Part shown: positions 16,422 to 23,726 of the stretch, piece by piece
Position numbering within the stretch: position 1 is the stretch's first letter
Layout of the letters: the number at the start of each line of letters is the position of its first letter
Assembly: GCF_004365175.1 (NCBI RefSeq)
Contig: NZ_SOCE01000001.1
Span: 5,427,098-5,491,097, forward strand
Direction: 5' to 3'
DNA length: 64,000 nt
Origin: Kribbella voronezhensis
Lineage (GTDB): Bacteria; Actinomycetota; Actinomycetes; Propionibacteriales; Kribbellaceae
Program-made: the position numbers and the translations under genes
The notes under the pieces: model-generated
Told to the model about the DNA's origin: nothing
Databases searched by the model: none
The model's input: the letters and a program-made list of their open reading frames with translations, nothing else

Positions 16422-17587
16422 CCGCTGACCCGTACGCCGTGATGTCGGCGGACCCGTGGTCGCCCGACAACCCCGACGGCTACATCGACCTGAGCGTCGC
16501 GGAGAACCGGCTCGTCTTCGACCTCCTCGCGCCGAAACTCACCGCGCCCCGGTCGCTGACGGCCGAGGACACGCACTACCAGGACCTGGCGGGATCGCCG
16601 TCGCTTCGGCGGGAGCTCGCCCGGTTCCTCACGGAGTTGCAGGGCCCTGAGGTCGACCCGGCCGACCTCGTGGTGCTGGGAGGAGCCGGAGCGGCCCTCG
16701 AGATCCTCGCCTTCGCTCTCTGCGACCCCGGCGACGGGATCGTCGTACCGGCTCCGTACTTCGCCGGTGTGGACTTCGCCTTCTCCGCAAGGGCCGGAGT
16801 GGAGGTCGTCCCGGCTTGGCCCGAGACCGGGCTCCAGTTGACCGCGGAGGCGGTCGACCGGGCAATCCGCGAGGCGCCGGTTCCTGTGCGTGCTGTCGCC
16901 TTGCTGTCCCCGAACAACCCGCTAGGCGTCACCTATGACGAGCCAACCCTGCGAGCTGTAGCCGAGGTGGCCGCGTCGCACGACCTCCATCTGATCGCCG
17001 ACGAGATCTACGCCGGCTCCGTACACGGCTCCGCATCCTTCGTCAGCACAGCAAGCCTGGTGCCGTCCGCGCTACCCGCAGAGCGACTCCACGTCGTCTG
17101 GGGCTTCGCGAAGGACTTCGGCCTGAGCGGCTTCAAGGTCGGCGTCCTGCATACCCGCAACCCCGAGGTCCGCACGATCGCCCAACGCCTGGGCCGCCTC
17201 GCGACCGCGTCGAGCGACACGCAGGCCGTACTCCGTGACCTCCTCGCCGACCGCGAGTGGACCAAGAGCTTCCTGACCGAATCCCGCACCCGCCTGGCGA
17301 CGTCGTACCAGCTCACAACAGAAGCCCTAGACGCGGCCGGCATCCCCTACCTCCCGGCAACCGCGGGCCTCTTCCTCTACCTAGACCTCAGCCAGTTCCT
17401 CCCCGAACCAACCTTCGAGTCCGAGCGCGCCTTGGCCGACCGCATCTTCACCGAAGCCCGCGTGCACCTCACCCCCGGCGCCGCCTTCCACACACCACTC
17501 CCCGGCCACTACCGCCTCTGCTTCGCCACAACCCCACAAGCAGTCACCACAGCCATCGCCCGGTTGGCCGGCCTACTCACGGCCTGA
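16418..17587 (+). CDS. fold-type I PLP aminotransferase (ACC-synthase-like)
   Basis: The 389-residue protein is a class I/II aminotransferase: AENRLVFDLL and HYQDLAGSPSLRRELARF (as in ACC synthases), VVLGGAGAALEILAF, SPNNPLGVTYDE, ADEIYAGSVHG and the cofactor lysine in VWGFAKDFGLSGFKVG. In this operon a kynurenine or 3-hydroxykynurenine aminotransferase role (a side branch to kynurenic/xanthurenic acid) is plausible but not shown by the sequence. Its start is set by the last copy of the 29-base repeat, whose TGAGGAGG gives the best ribosome site of the series. Late codons become less biased, with many CCA/CTA codons. Confidence 0.85.
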   Translation: MTADPYAVMSADPWSPDNPDGYIDLSVAENRLVFDLLAPKLTAPRSLTAEDTHYQDLAGSPSLRRELARFLTELQGPEVDPADLVVLGGAGAALEILAFALCDPGDGIVVPAPYFAGVDFAFSARAGVEVVPAWPETGLQLTAEAVDRAIREAPVPVRAVALLSPNNPLGVTYDEPTLRAVAEVAASHDLHLIADEIYAGSVHGSASFVSTASLVPSALPAERLHVVWGFAKDFGLSGFKVGVLHTRNPEVRTIAQRLGRLATASSDTQAVLRDLLADREWTKSFLTESRTRLATSYQLTTEALDAAGIPYLPATAGLFLYLDLSQFLPEPTFESERALADRIFTEARVHLTPGAAFHTPLPGHYRLCFATTPQAVTTAIARLAGLLTA

Positions 17588-17623
17588 TCCTCACCACGCA
17601 GCCTTCGAGGGTGGGACTGTTTG

Positions 17624-18679
17624 CTAATCCTGGGGAATGCGACGCCAGCGGGCCGCTCTACCGGTGCCCTCGGGCGCCACCTTCCCCTCCGACTTCAGCT
17701 GATCGAGAACAAGCCGGATCGTCTGATCGCTGATCCCTGGCAAGGCCGTCCGGACATCGGCCAGCTTGAACACCGCCGCTGCGTGCTTGAGGACGAAGGT
17801 GCGAACTCTTTCCTGCTTGTTGTTGCCGGACCGATCAGCGGCCGCCTTTCGGGCGAAGGTGTCGTAGGCAGAGGCGAGGGTGCCGACGAAGTAGCCGAGC
17901 CATGGCCACGGGTCGGCGGAGTCCTGGTGCCAGTCATGGGTAGAGCGCAGCAGCGTCTCGTAGTACTGATCTGCGGTGTCTGCGATCAACTGCTCGAGTG
18001 ACACCCATCTGCAGACTTCGTAACCGGCATCAATGAGCAGGGCATTCGTCAGCGCGCGGGCTACCCGGCCGTTTCCGTCGGCAAAGGGATGGATGACGAG
18101 GAGATCCAGAACAGCCAACCCCACCAGGAGCACCGGATGATGTCTGGCGGAAGCCTGCGCTGTTCGGTATCGGTCGAGAAGATCAGCGAGATACGCCTCC
18201 GTCTTCGACGCCGGAACCGGCTTGAATCTCACCGTGACGGTGCCGTCCGGCGAACGGTCCACCACGAGGTTGTCGTCCACCTTGAGGTGGCCGCCCTCCA
18301 AGGCCGTTTCGGACCACAGCAATCGGTGGAGGTGCAGGACGAGACCGACGTTCAGCGGGTGCCAGTCCTCCTGGAACAGGTAGTCGAGCGCCTTGCGGTA
18401 GCCGGCCAACTCCTGCTCGCTCCGGGTCCGTAGTACCCCGGCTTCCCCGTTGATGATCCGCCGCGCCCGCTGCGGATCGGGAACGATGACGCCCTCGATG
18501 GCCGACGACGCCGTGATGCTCTCGACCCTCGCCCGTGCGGCGAGTTCGGTCAGTAAGGCGGGCAACTGGTGTCGGTAGAGCGCCTCGCTGCCCCGGCCGG
18601 TGTCGATATCCCGGAGCCTGATGACGATGTGGGCCGGAACCTGGCCGATCAAGCGATCGAGGTCGGCGAAGGACCGCAT
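17624..18679 (-). CDS. Fic domain protein with N-terminal inhibitory motif
   Basis: This 351-residue protein has the Fic active-site loop HPFADGNGRVARAL (His197) typical of enzymes that transfer AMP from ATP to target hydroxyls. An inhibitory helix motif of the [S/T]xxxE[G/N] type is at residues 58-63 (SSAIEG), upstream of the Fic core, so it is a class II, self-inhibited Fic. The C-terminal part (about 275-351) looks like a winged helix (FKLADVRTALPGISDQTIRLVLDQL), as in many Fic-HTH regulators. The ATG at 18679 follows AGGGGG. No antitoxin gene is adjacent; a perfect inverted repeat lies upstream. Confidence 0.92.
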   Translation of the reverse strand: MRSFADLDRLIGQVPAHIVIRLRDIDTGRGSEALYRHQLPALLTELAARARVESITASSAIEGVIVPDPQRARRIINGEAGVLRTRSEQELAGYRKALDYLFQEDWHPLNVGLVLHLHRLLWSETALEGGHLKVDDNLVVDRSPDGTVTVRFKPVPASKTEAYLADLLDRYRTAQASARHHPVLLVGLAVLDLLVIHPFADGNGRVARALTNALLIDAGYEVCRWVSLEQLIADTADQYYETLLRSTHDWHQDSADPWPWLGYFVGTLASAYDTFARKAAADRSGNNKQERVRTFVLKHAAAVFKLADVRTALPGISDQTIRLVLDQLKSEGKVAPEGTGRAARWRRIPQD

Positions 18680-18711
18680 CTCTCAAACCCCCTAAAAGAA
18701 CCTCCAATCAT

Positions 18712-18733
18712 GCTAATCGCTGGCTCGATTAGC
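18712..18733. promoter_or_regulatory. inverted repeat upstream of the Fic gene
   Basis: GCTAATCG (18712-18719) and CGATTAGC (18726-18733) form perfect 8-base arms around CTGGCT, 33 bases upstream of the Fic start and in a markedly AT-richer stretch (about 18680-18780) than the surroundings. This is a likely operator; autoregulation by the protein's own C-terminal winged helix is one option. Confidence 0.6.
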
Positions 18734-18822
18734 GCCATTGTCGGTTTTGTTAGGTAGTTTTACCACATCGTTCGCAACACCGTGTAGTGGTTGTTTGCGA
18801 TGAGTGATGGGCGCGCCTGGGC

Positions 18823-19467
18823 TCAGGGGAAGCGTTTGGCGGCGGTTAGGAGGCCGTCGGAGACGGGGAGGAGGGCGGAGACGAGGTTGTCGTCGTCGCG
18901 GATGGCCCGGATGACGTCGCGGATCGCGGTGGTGTCGGGGTCTCGGTGGGCCGGGTCGGCGACGCGGCCGTGGGAGAGGGTGCTGGCGAAGGCGACGACG
19001 CCGCCGGGGCGCAGGAGGCGCAGGGCCTCGTGCAGGTACGCCGTGTACTCGCGCTTGTCGGCGTCGCAGAAGACCAGGTCGTAGTGACCGTCGGTCAGCC
19101 GGGTGACGACGTCGAGCGCGGAGCCCGCGATCAGGCGGAACCGGTTGGACGGTACGCCGGCGTCGAGGAAGGTCTTGCGGGCCAGGCGCTGGTTCTCGGC
19201 GTCGATGTCGACGGTCGTCAAGGTGCCGTCGGTCCGCATCCCGCGCAGCAGGGCCAGACCGGAGACGCCGGTGCCGGTGCCGATCTCGACGACCGCCTTG
19301 GCGCCGACCGCGGCCGCCAGCAGGCTCAGCGCGGAGGCCGCGCCGGGACCGATCGGGGACACGCCGCTGTCTTCGGCGCTCGCCCGTGCACCGGTGACGA
19401 CTTCGTTCTCACCGGTGTAGTCCTCGGCGTATGCCCAGGACGCGGGGTCGATGCCCGTGGCGATGAT
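18823..19467 (-). CDS. class I SAM-dependent O-methyltransferase (Rv1220c-like), apparent ATC start
   Basis: The SAM site is VVEIGTGTGVSGLALL with VDIDAENQRLA and the DLVFCDADKREY segment of catechol-type O-methyltransferases. The first ATG/GTG/TTG start in this frame is a GTG at 19362, but that gives a protein beginning MSPIGPGAAS and cuts off a family-like N-terminus that is plainly coded upstream (DPASWAYAEDYTGENEVV, then ARASAEDSGV). The only well-placed ribosome site (GGGAGGG) precedes an ATC at 19467, giving 214 residues. As in mycobacteria it sits just before the sigE region. Its substrate is unknown. Confidence 0.85.
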   Translation of the reverse strand: MIATGIDPASWAYAEDYTGENEVVTGARASAEDSGVSPIGPGAASALSLLAAAVGAKAVVEIGTGTGVSGLALLRGMRTDGTLTTVDIDAENQRLARKTFLDAGVPSNRFRLIAGSALDVVTRLTDGHYDLVFCDADKREYTAYLHEALRLLRPGGVVAFASTLSHGRVADPAHRDPDTTAIRDVIRAIRDDDNLVSALLPVSDGLLTAAKRFP

Positions 19468-19603
19468 GCCCTCCCTGATCGGTGTAGCTGCTGACGAGAA
19501 GCCTAGCGTCCCCGGGTCCCGATTCAGCGTCTCCCGCGCTCACACTGCGCACTCTTGCTCGTAACTTGTGGGGTTGAGCAGATATGATCTAGTTGAGTGG
19601 GCA

Positions 19604-19643
19604 AAAACCAACCGCCGGGCAGCCTGGAGAGGCCACCCGGCGG
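19604..19643 (-). terminator. rho-independent terminator of the DeoR-type gene
   Basis: On the minus strand CCGCCGGG and CCCGGCGG (19636-19643 and 19612-19619) form an 8-base stem, followed by TTGGTTTTTG. It lies about 30 bases past the stop of the leftward DeoR-family gene. A T-run like this is unusual in such GC-rich DNA and makes the call firm. Confidence 0.8.
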
Positions 19644-19672
19644 ATCAGCGAGCGAGAGGGAGGTGCGGGATG

Positions 19673-20455
19673 TCAGGAGCGGATTACGTCGATCCCGGCT
19701 TCCTTGAAGACGGCCAGCTGGGACTCGTCGGCCTGCGCGTCGGTGACGAGGGTGTCGATCTCGCTCAGCTCACAGATCCGGGCGAAGGCCCGCTGGCCGA
19801 GCTTGGACGAGTCGGCCACCACGACCACCTTGGCGGCCCGGCTGACGATCAGCTGGTTGATGTTCGCCTCGCCCTCGTGGTGGGCGGTGGCGCCGGTCTC
19901 GTCGATCCCGTCGACGCCGATGAAGGCGATGTCGAGCGACAGGTCGGCCAGGATCCGGTGCGACAGCGGGCCGATCATCTCGTACGACTGCGGCCGGGCC
20001 ACGCCGCCGGTCAGCACCATCTTGACGTGCGGCCGGACGATCAGCTCGTTGGCGATGTTCAGCGCGTTCGTGACCAGGGTGAAGGCCGGCTCGCCGTGTT
20101 CGGCGGACAGCTCCGGCCGGGTCGCCAGCGTCCGCGCCACCTCCGAGATCGTCGTACCGCCGTTCATGCCGATCACCATGCCGCGGCGGACCAGCGTCGC
20201 CGCGGCCTGTGCGATCCGCTGCTTCTCCGAGGCGAAACGCGCAGTCTTGTAGCGCAGCGGGAGGTCGTAGGAGACCGCGTTGGCGACGGCACCGCCGCGG
20301 GTCCGGGTGAGGAGCTGCTGCTTGCCCAGATGGTCCAGATCCCGCCGGATCGTCGCCGCGGACACGTGCAACTGCTCGGCGAGCTCGTCGACATCGATGG
20401 CGCCCTTTTCCGCGAGCGACTCGAGCAACGTGTTCAGCCGTTCATAACGCTTCAC
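19673..20455 (-). CDS. DeoR/GlpR family transcriptional regulator
   Basis: The 260-residue repressor has an N-terminal HTH (KGAIDVDELAEQLHVSAATIRRDLDHL) and a C-terminal ISOCOT-type sugar-phosphate sensor (GMNGGTTISEVA, FIGVDGIDE, and KVVVVADSSKLGQRAF). GTG at 20455 opens it, behind AGGAGGAG. It is divergent from a SIS-domain sugar isomerase gene, so it probably represses that gene and itself and is released by a phosphorylated (amino) sugar. A perfect palindrome CTCCTAAAGGAG (20465-20476) overlaps its ribosome site and could hide it in a hairpin. Confidence 0.93.
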   Translation of the reverse strand: MKRYERLNTLLESLAEKGAIDVDELAEQLHVSAATIRRDLDHLGKQQLLTRTRGGAVANAVSYDLPLRYKTARFASEKQRIAQAAATLVRRGMVIGMNGGTTISEVARTLATRPELSAEHGEPAFTLVTNALNIANELIVRPHVKMVLTGGVARPQSYEMIGPLSHRILADLSLDIAFIGVDGIDETGATAHHEGEANINQLIVSRAAKVVVVADSSKLGQRAFARICELSEIDTLVTDAQADESQLAVFKEAGIDVIRS

Positions 20456-20524
20456 CCGGGGCTCCTCCTAAAGGAGATGGCACAGCACACAATCGGTCAG
20501 CCAGACGGCTGCCGGTTGGCACCA

Positions 20525-20549
20525 TTCGATCACGTTCGAGCAGTTTCGA
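20525..20549. promoter_or_regulatory. three TTCGA half-sites at 10-base spacing, candidate DeoR operator
   Basis: TTCGA occurs at 20525, 20535 and 20545, exactly one helical turn apart, in the gap between the divergent DeoR-type and SIS-domain genes. DeoR-family proteins often bind direct repeats spaced about 10 bases, so this is the most likely operator. It is 23 bases from the SIS-gene start, consistent with repression. Confidence 0.55.
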
Positions 20550-20571
20550 CCATTACAAGTCCGGAGACAAC

Positions 20572-21471
20572 ATGACCGACACGTCATTTGTGCGCGATAC
20601 GCCCTTCGTCAGCGCCGAAATCGCCACCCAGCCGGCTCTCTGGCGGCAGGTCGCGGACGGTTTCGCGCAATATGGTGGCGCACTGCCCAAGCCTGGACAA
20701 CGCGTTGCAGCCGTCGGCTGCGGCACCTCGTGGTTCATGGCGATGGCGTACGCCGCCCTGCGCGAGGACCTGGGCCAAGGCGAGACCGATGCCTTCGCCG
20801 GGTCGGAGTTCCCCGCCGGGCGCCAGTACGACGCGGTGGTGGTCATCAGCCGGTCCGGCACGACCACCGAGATTCTCGACCTGGTGCGCAACACCAAGCT
20901 GCCGACGGTGGCGATCACCGCGACCGCGGGCAGCCCGATCGTCGAGCTGGCCGACCAGACGATCCTGCTGGACTTCGCCGACGAGCAGTCCGTAGTACAG
21001 ACGCGGTTCGCGACCACGACGCTGGGACTGCTCCGGGCGTCGCTCGGACAGGACCTGAGTCAGGCGGCGGCCGATGCCGAGGCGGCGCTGACGTACGACG
21101 TGGACGAGCTCGCCAAGCTGGAGCAGGTGACGTACGTCGGGACCAGGTGGACCGTGGGACTCGCGCACGAGGCCGGTCTCAAGCAGCGGGAAGCAGCGTC
21201 GGCGTGGACCGAGGCGTACCCGGCGATGGACTACCGGCACGGCCCGATCGCGATCGCCCAGCCGGGGCGCGGCGTGTGGATCTTCGGCGAGGCCCCGGCC
21301 GGCCTGCTCGACGACGTCCGCGCGACCGGCGCCACTGTCGTGCACCACCCGGAACTCGACCCGATGGCGTCGCTCGTCGTCGCCCAGCGAGTCGCGGTCG
21401 CCAAGTCGCTGGCCCTCGGCCTGAACCCCGACCAGCCGCGCAGCCTCACCCGCTCGGTCATCCTCGACTGA
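20572..21471 (+). CDS. SIS-domain sugar isomerase/deaminase (AgaS/FrlB-like)
   Basis: This 299-residue protein has two SIS domains: VAAVGCGTSWFMAMAYAAL with VVISRSGTTTEILDL in the first, and VTYVGTRWTVGLAHEAGLKQREAAS (split over about 183-207) with the DYRHGPIA loop in the second. This is the isomerase half of GlmS without the glutaminase. Such stand-alone proteins deaminate or isomerise hexosamine-phosphates or fructosamine-phosphates. With the divergent DeoR-type regulator it forms a small amino-sugar catabolic unit. No transporter or kinase is attached. Its end overlaps the end of the convergent MFS gene by 14 bases. Confidence 0.88.
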   Translation: MTDTSFVRDTPFVSAEIATQPALWRQVADGFAQYGGALPKPGQRVAAVGCGTSWFMAMAYAALREDLGQGETDAFAGSEFPAGRQYDAVVVISRSGTTTEILDLVRNTKLPTVAITATAGSPIVELADQTILLDFADEQSVVQTRFATTTLGLLRASLGQDLSQAAADAEAALTYDVDELAKLEQVTYVGTRWTVGLAHEAGLKQREAASAWTEAYPAMDYRHGPIAIAQPGRGVWIFGEAPAGLLDDVRATGATVVHHPELDPMASLVVAQRVAVAKSLALGLNPDQPRSLTRSVILD

Positions 21472-22684
21472 TCGTCTCGTCGACAGGAGTGCCCTCGGTG
21501 GTCCGGCTCAGGCCGGCCAGGTAGCCGAGGGCGGCAGCTGCCAGTACGCCGAGCGCGACGGTCAGCAGTGCGGCGCTGGTGCCGATTACTGGTACGAGTA
21601 GGCCGCCGGCAGCCTGGCCGAGCGCGCCGGCTCCTACTCGGAGGCTGGCGGCCGTAGTGCTCACTCGCCCCTGCAGCTCGGCCGGGCTGTACTGCTGACG
21701 CGCGGCGAACATCGCCGGCAGCATCGGTCCCTCGAAGAGGCCTGCGGCTGCCGCGAGTACCAGGAGGACCGCAAGGCTTCCGGCGAGTGTCCAGGACGCC
21801 ATGGCGAGGCCATAGGCGGCTACAGCGACAAGCACGACCAGCTCCGGACGCCAGCGGCTCTGCAGACGGCCGAGCAGTACTGCGGTTGTGACGCTGCCGA
21901 TCTCGAGCGCGGTCCACAGATATCCCGCAGCCGCTCGCGGTGCTCCGAGTGAGGGCATGTGCAGCGGCAGGGTGATCAGCAGGAATCCAGTTGCGCCCAT
22001 GACTGCGGTGGTGGCCACAGTCGACATACGGAGTCGGGGAGTGCGCGCCAGATGCGCCAGACCGCCGACGACCGAGGCGAGGAACGGCTCGCGGTCCTCC
22101 GGCGCGACAGCCGGTGGCAGACCGGGGAGGCGGGTGATGGCGAGGATGCTGACCGTTGCGGTGACTGTGATGACTGCCGCGGCCGCCTCTACGGAGACTG
22201 CCGCTGCGATCGTCGCCGCGGCTGCTGGGCCGGCGATCGTCGCGGCGCCGAAGCTGGCGGCTTCCAGTGAGTTCGCGCCTGCCAGCAGCCGTTGTGGCAC
22301 CAGGCTCGGGAGCATGCTGGTGAAACCGCCGCTCACCATCGGCAGCGTCGTACCGGCCAGTGCGGCCAGGGTCGGGACGGTCCAGTCGGGTGCGTGGCCG
22401 GCGACAACAAGCAGGCTCAGCATCACTGCGGCGAGAGTCGCCTGGTTCAGGGCGAGGGCAGCCCGCCGGTAGTGGGTGCGATCGAGCCAGGCGCCCAGCA
22501 GGGGACCTGTGGCGATGGCAGGGAGCGCGTAGGCGGCGCCGGTGAGCCCCGCGAGTCCCGGGCTGTCTGTGCGTTCCAGTACGAGGAGCACGAGCGTGAA
22601 AGCGACCATCTCGTCGCCGACTCGGGCAAGCGTTGCCGCCACGTAGTACGCCGGCATGCCCCGGACACCGAGTAGCTCTCGCAT
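21458..22684 (-). CDS. MFS transporter, probable exporter
   Basis: This is a 408-residue, 12-helix major facilitator protein. The first helix region (MPAYYVAATLARVGDEMVAF) and the short charged loop LGAWLDRTHYRR match the drug/metabolite exporter subfamily. The ATG at 22684 is chosen because AGAGGAG sits upstream; a start at 22705 adds seven residues without support. The gene is divergent from a CGNR-type regulator with repeated operator-like boxes between them, so it is probably a regulated efflux pump. The substrate is unknown. Confidence 0.85.
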   Translation of the reverse strand: MRELLGVRGMPAYYVAATLARVGDEMVAFTLVLLVLERTDSPGLAGLTGAAYALPAIATGPLLGAWLDRTHYRRAALALNQATLAAVMLSLLVVAGHAPDWTVPTLAALAGTTLPMVSGGFTSMLPSLVPQRLLAGANSLEAASFGAATIAGPAAAATIAAAVSVEAAAAVITVTATVSILAITRLPGLPPAVAPEDREPFLASVVGGLAHLARTPRLRMSTVATTAVMGATGFLLITLPLHMPSLGAPRAAAGYLWTALEIGSVTTAVLLGRLQSRWRPELVVLVAVAAYGLAMASWTLAGSLAVLLVLAAAAGLFEGPMLPAMFAARQQYSPAELQGRVSTTAASLRVGAGALGQAAGGLLVPVIGTSAALLTVALGVLAAAALGYLAGLSRTTEGTPVDETISRG

Positions 22685-22696
22685 CGGATCTCCTCT

Positions 22697-22743
22697 GTAA
22701 CGCATAAAGATCAGTTACGCGTTACGTTAACAAAGGCGTTACG
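22697..22743. promoter_or_regulatory. repeated GTAACGC/GCGTTAC boxes between the MFS and CGNR genes
   Basis: The heptamer GCGTTAC or its complement occurs at 22697-22703 (inverted), 22719-22725 and 22736-22742, with a further GTTACGC at 22714. The boxes fill the whole 68-base divergent gap, which is AT-richer than the surrounding DNA. The most likely binder is the CGNR protein encoded on the right, controlling itself and the exporter. Confidence 0.6.
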
Positions 22744-22752
22744 ATCGGTCGA

Positions 22753-23298
22753 GTGGAAAGCCTGCAAACGCCGGATCGCTTGATCGGGCTGGCCGTCGAC
22801 CTGGTGAACACCCGCACCCTGGAGCCGGAGAGACTGACCTCGGCCGCGGCGCTGAGCCGGTTCCTGCTGGATCACGGCGAGCCGGTCGCCGAGGTGCACG
22901 AGGACGACGTCGCCCAGGTCAGAGCGGTTCGCGAGCGGATCCGGCCGGTCTTCCACTCCGAGCCGCGCGAAGCCGCCCGGATCCTGAACGAACTGCTCGC
23001 GGAGTACGCCGTACGGCCGTATCTGTCGGACCACGACGGGGCGCCGTGGCATCTGCACGTGGCGAAGCCCGAGGCGACCTGGGCGGAGTGGCTGGCTGCG
23101 GCGACAGCACTCGGGCTGGCCGGGTTCGCCGCCGGGCACGGCTTCCAGGCGATCGGTGCCTGCGCCGCGGCGGACTGTGAGCGCGTCTTCGTCAACCCGG
23201 CCGAGCGACGACCCCGGAGGTTCTGTACGCCGACGTGCGCCGGCCGGACCCGGGTCGCGTCGTACCGGGCTAGGCAATCTCTCAGGAACGAGAACTAG
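22753..23298 (+). CDS. ABATE-domain/CGNR zinc-finger regulator
   Basis: This 181-residue protein has the N-terminal ABATE region (VDLVNTRTLEPERL, with the central EWLAAATALGLAGFAAG helices) and a C-terminal treble-clef finger: CAAADCERVFVN then RFCTPTCAGRTRVASYRAR. In most family members the finger reads CGNR; here it reads CAGR, with all four cysteines kept. These proteins are thought to be stress-linked DNA-binding regulators, often beside efflux genes, as here. The GTG at 22753 opens it immediately after the operator-like boxes. Confidence 0.85.
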   Translation: MESLQTPDRLIGLAVDLVNTRTLEPERLTSAAALSRFLLDHGEPVAEVHEDDVAQVRAVRERIRPVFHSEPREAARILNELLAEYAVRPYLSDHDGAPWHLHVAKPEATWAEWLAAATALGLAGFAAGHGFQAIGACAAADCERVFVNPAERRPRRFCTPTCAGRTRVASYRARQSLRNEN

Positions 23299-23346
23299 GA
23301 TCCCGAGCAGATCCCGGACCGTCCCGGGGCGGAGGAGGAGCGGCGC

Positions 23347-23568
23347 GTGAGTCACACCGTGGTGGCCGAGCTGGTGGCCAACGTCCAGAAGGTCACCGCC
23401 AAGGCCGGGGACACGGTGGGCCCCGAGGACACCCTCGTCATCCTGGAGTCGATGAAGATGGAGATCCCGGTGCTCGCCGAAGTGGCCGGCACCATCACCG
23501 AGATGAAGGTCTCCGAAGGCGAGGTCGTCCGCGACGGCGACCCCATCGCAGTGATCGAAGAGAAATAG
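23347..23568 (+). CDS. free-standing biotinyl (biotin/lipoyl attachment) protein
   Basis: This 73-residue single domain has the biotinylation motif ESMKMEIPV with the target lysine between the methionines. It matches the small acyl-carrier-like biotinyl proteins seen alone in actinobacteria (biotinyl subunit of a biotin-dependent carboxylase). No carboxylase or carboxyltransferase gene is in the window, so partners must be encoded elsewhere. GGAGGAG precedes the GTG at 23347. It lies just upstream of the sigE promoter region. Confidence 0.9.
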   Translation: MSHTVVAELVANVQKVTAKAGDTVGPEDTLVILESMKMEIPVLAEVAGTITEMKVSEGEVVRDGDPIAVIEEK

Positions 23569-23626
23569 CGTTCAACCGAAATGGCCGTTCAGACGTCTGG
23601 TACTACGAGAGTGATCGCGCGAGCGG

Positions 23627-23652
23627 GGAACTTCCCGGTCGCGGGGCCCGTT
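23627..23652 (+). promoter_or_regulatory. candidate SigE-type ECF promoter upstream of sigE
   Basis: GGAAC (23627-23631) and CGTT (23649-23652) match the actinobacterial SigE/SigH-type -35 (GGAAC) and -10 (CGTT) boxes. Counting the -35 as the hexamer GGAACT leaves a 16-base spacer. It is 75 bases upstream of the proposed sigE start, which would make sigE autoregulated, as it is in mycobacteria. Confidence 0.6.
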
Positions 23653-23726
23653 GACTCGGCGTACCGGCATCTCAGGGTTCGACCCGGGTGCTCCCGAAGT
23701 GCGAAGAGGACGGTGAACGCGACACT

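Noticed and set aside
23675..23690. GGTTCGACCC word resembling a tRNA T-loop in the sigE leader
   Set aside because: No cloverleaf can be drawn around it.
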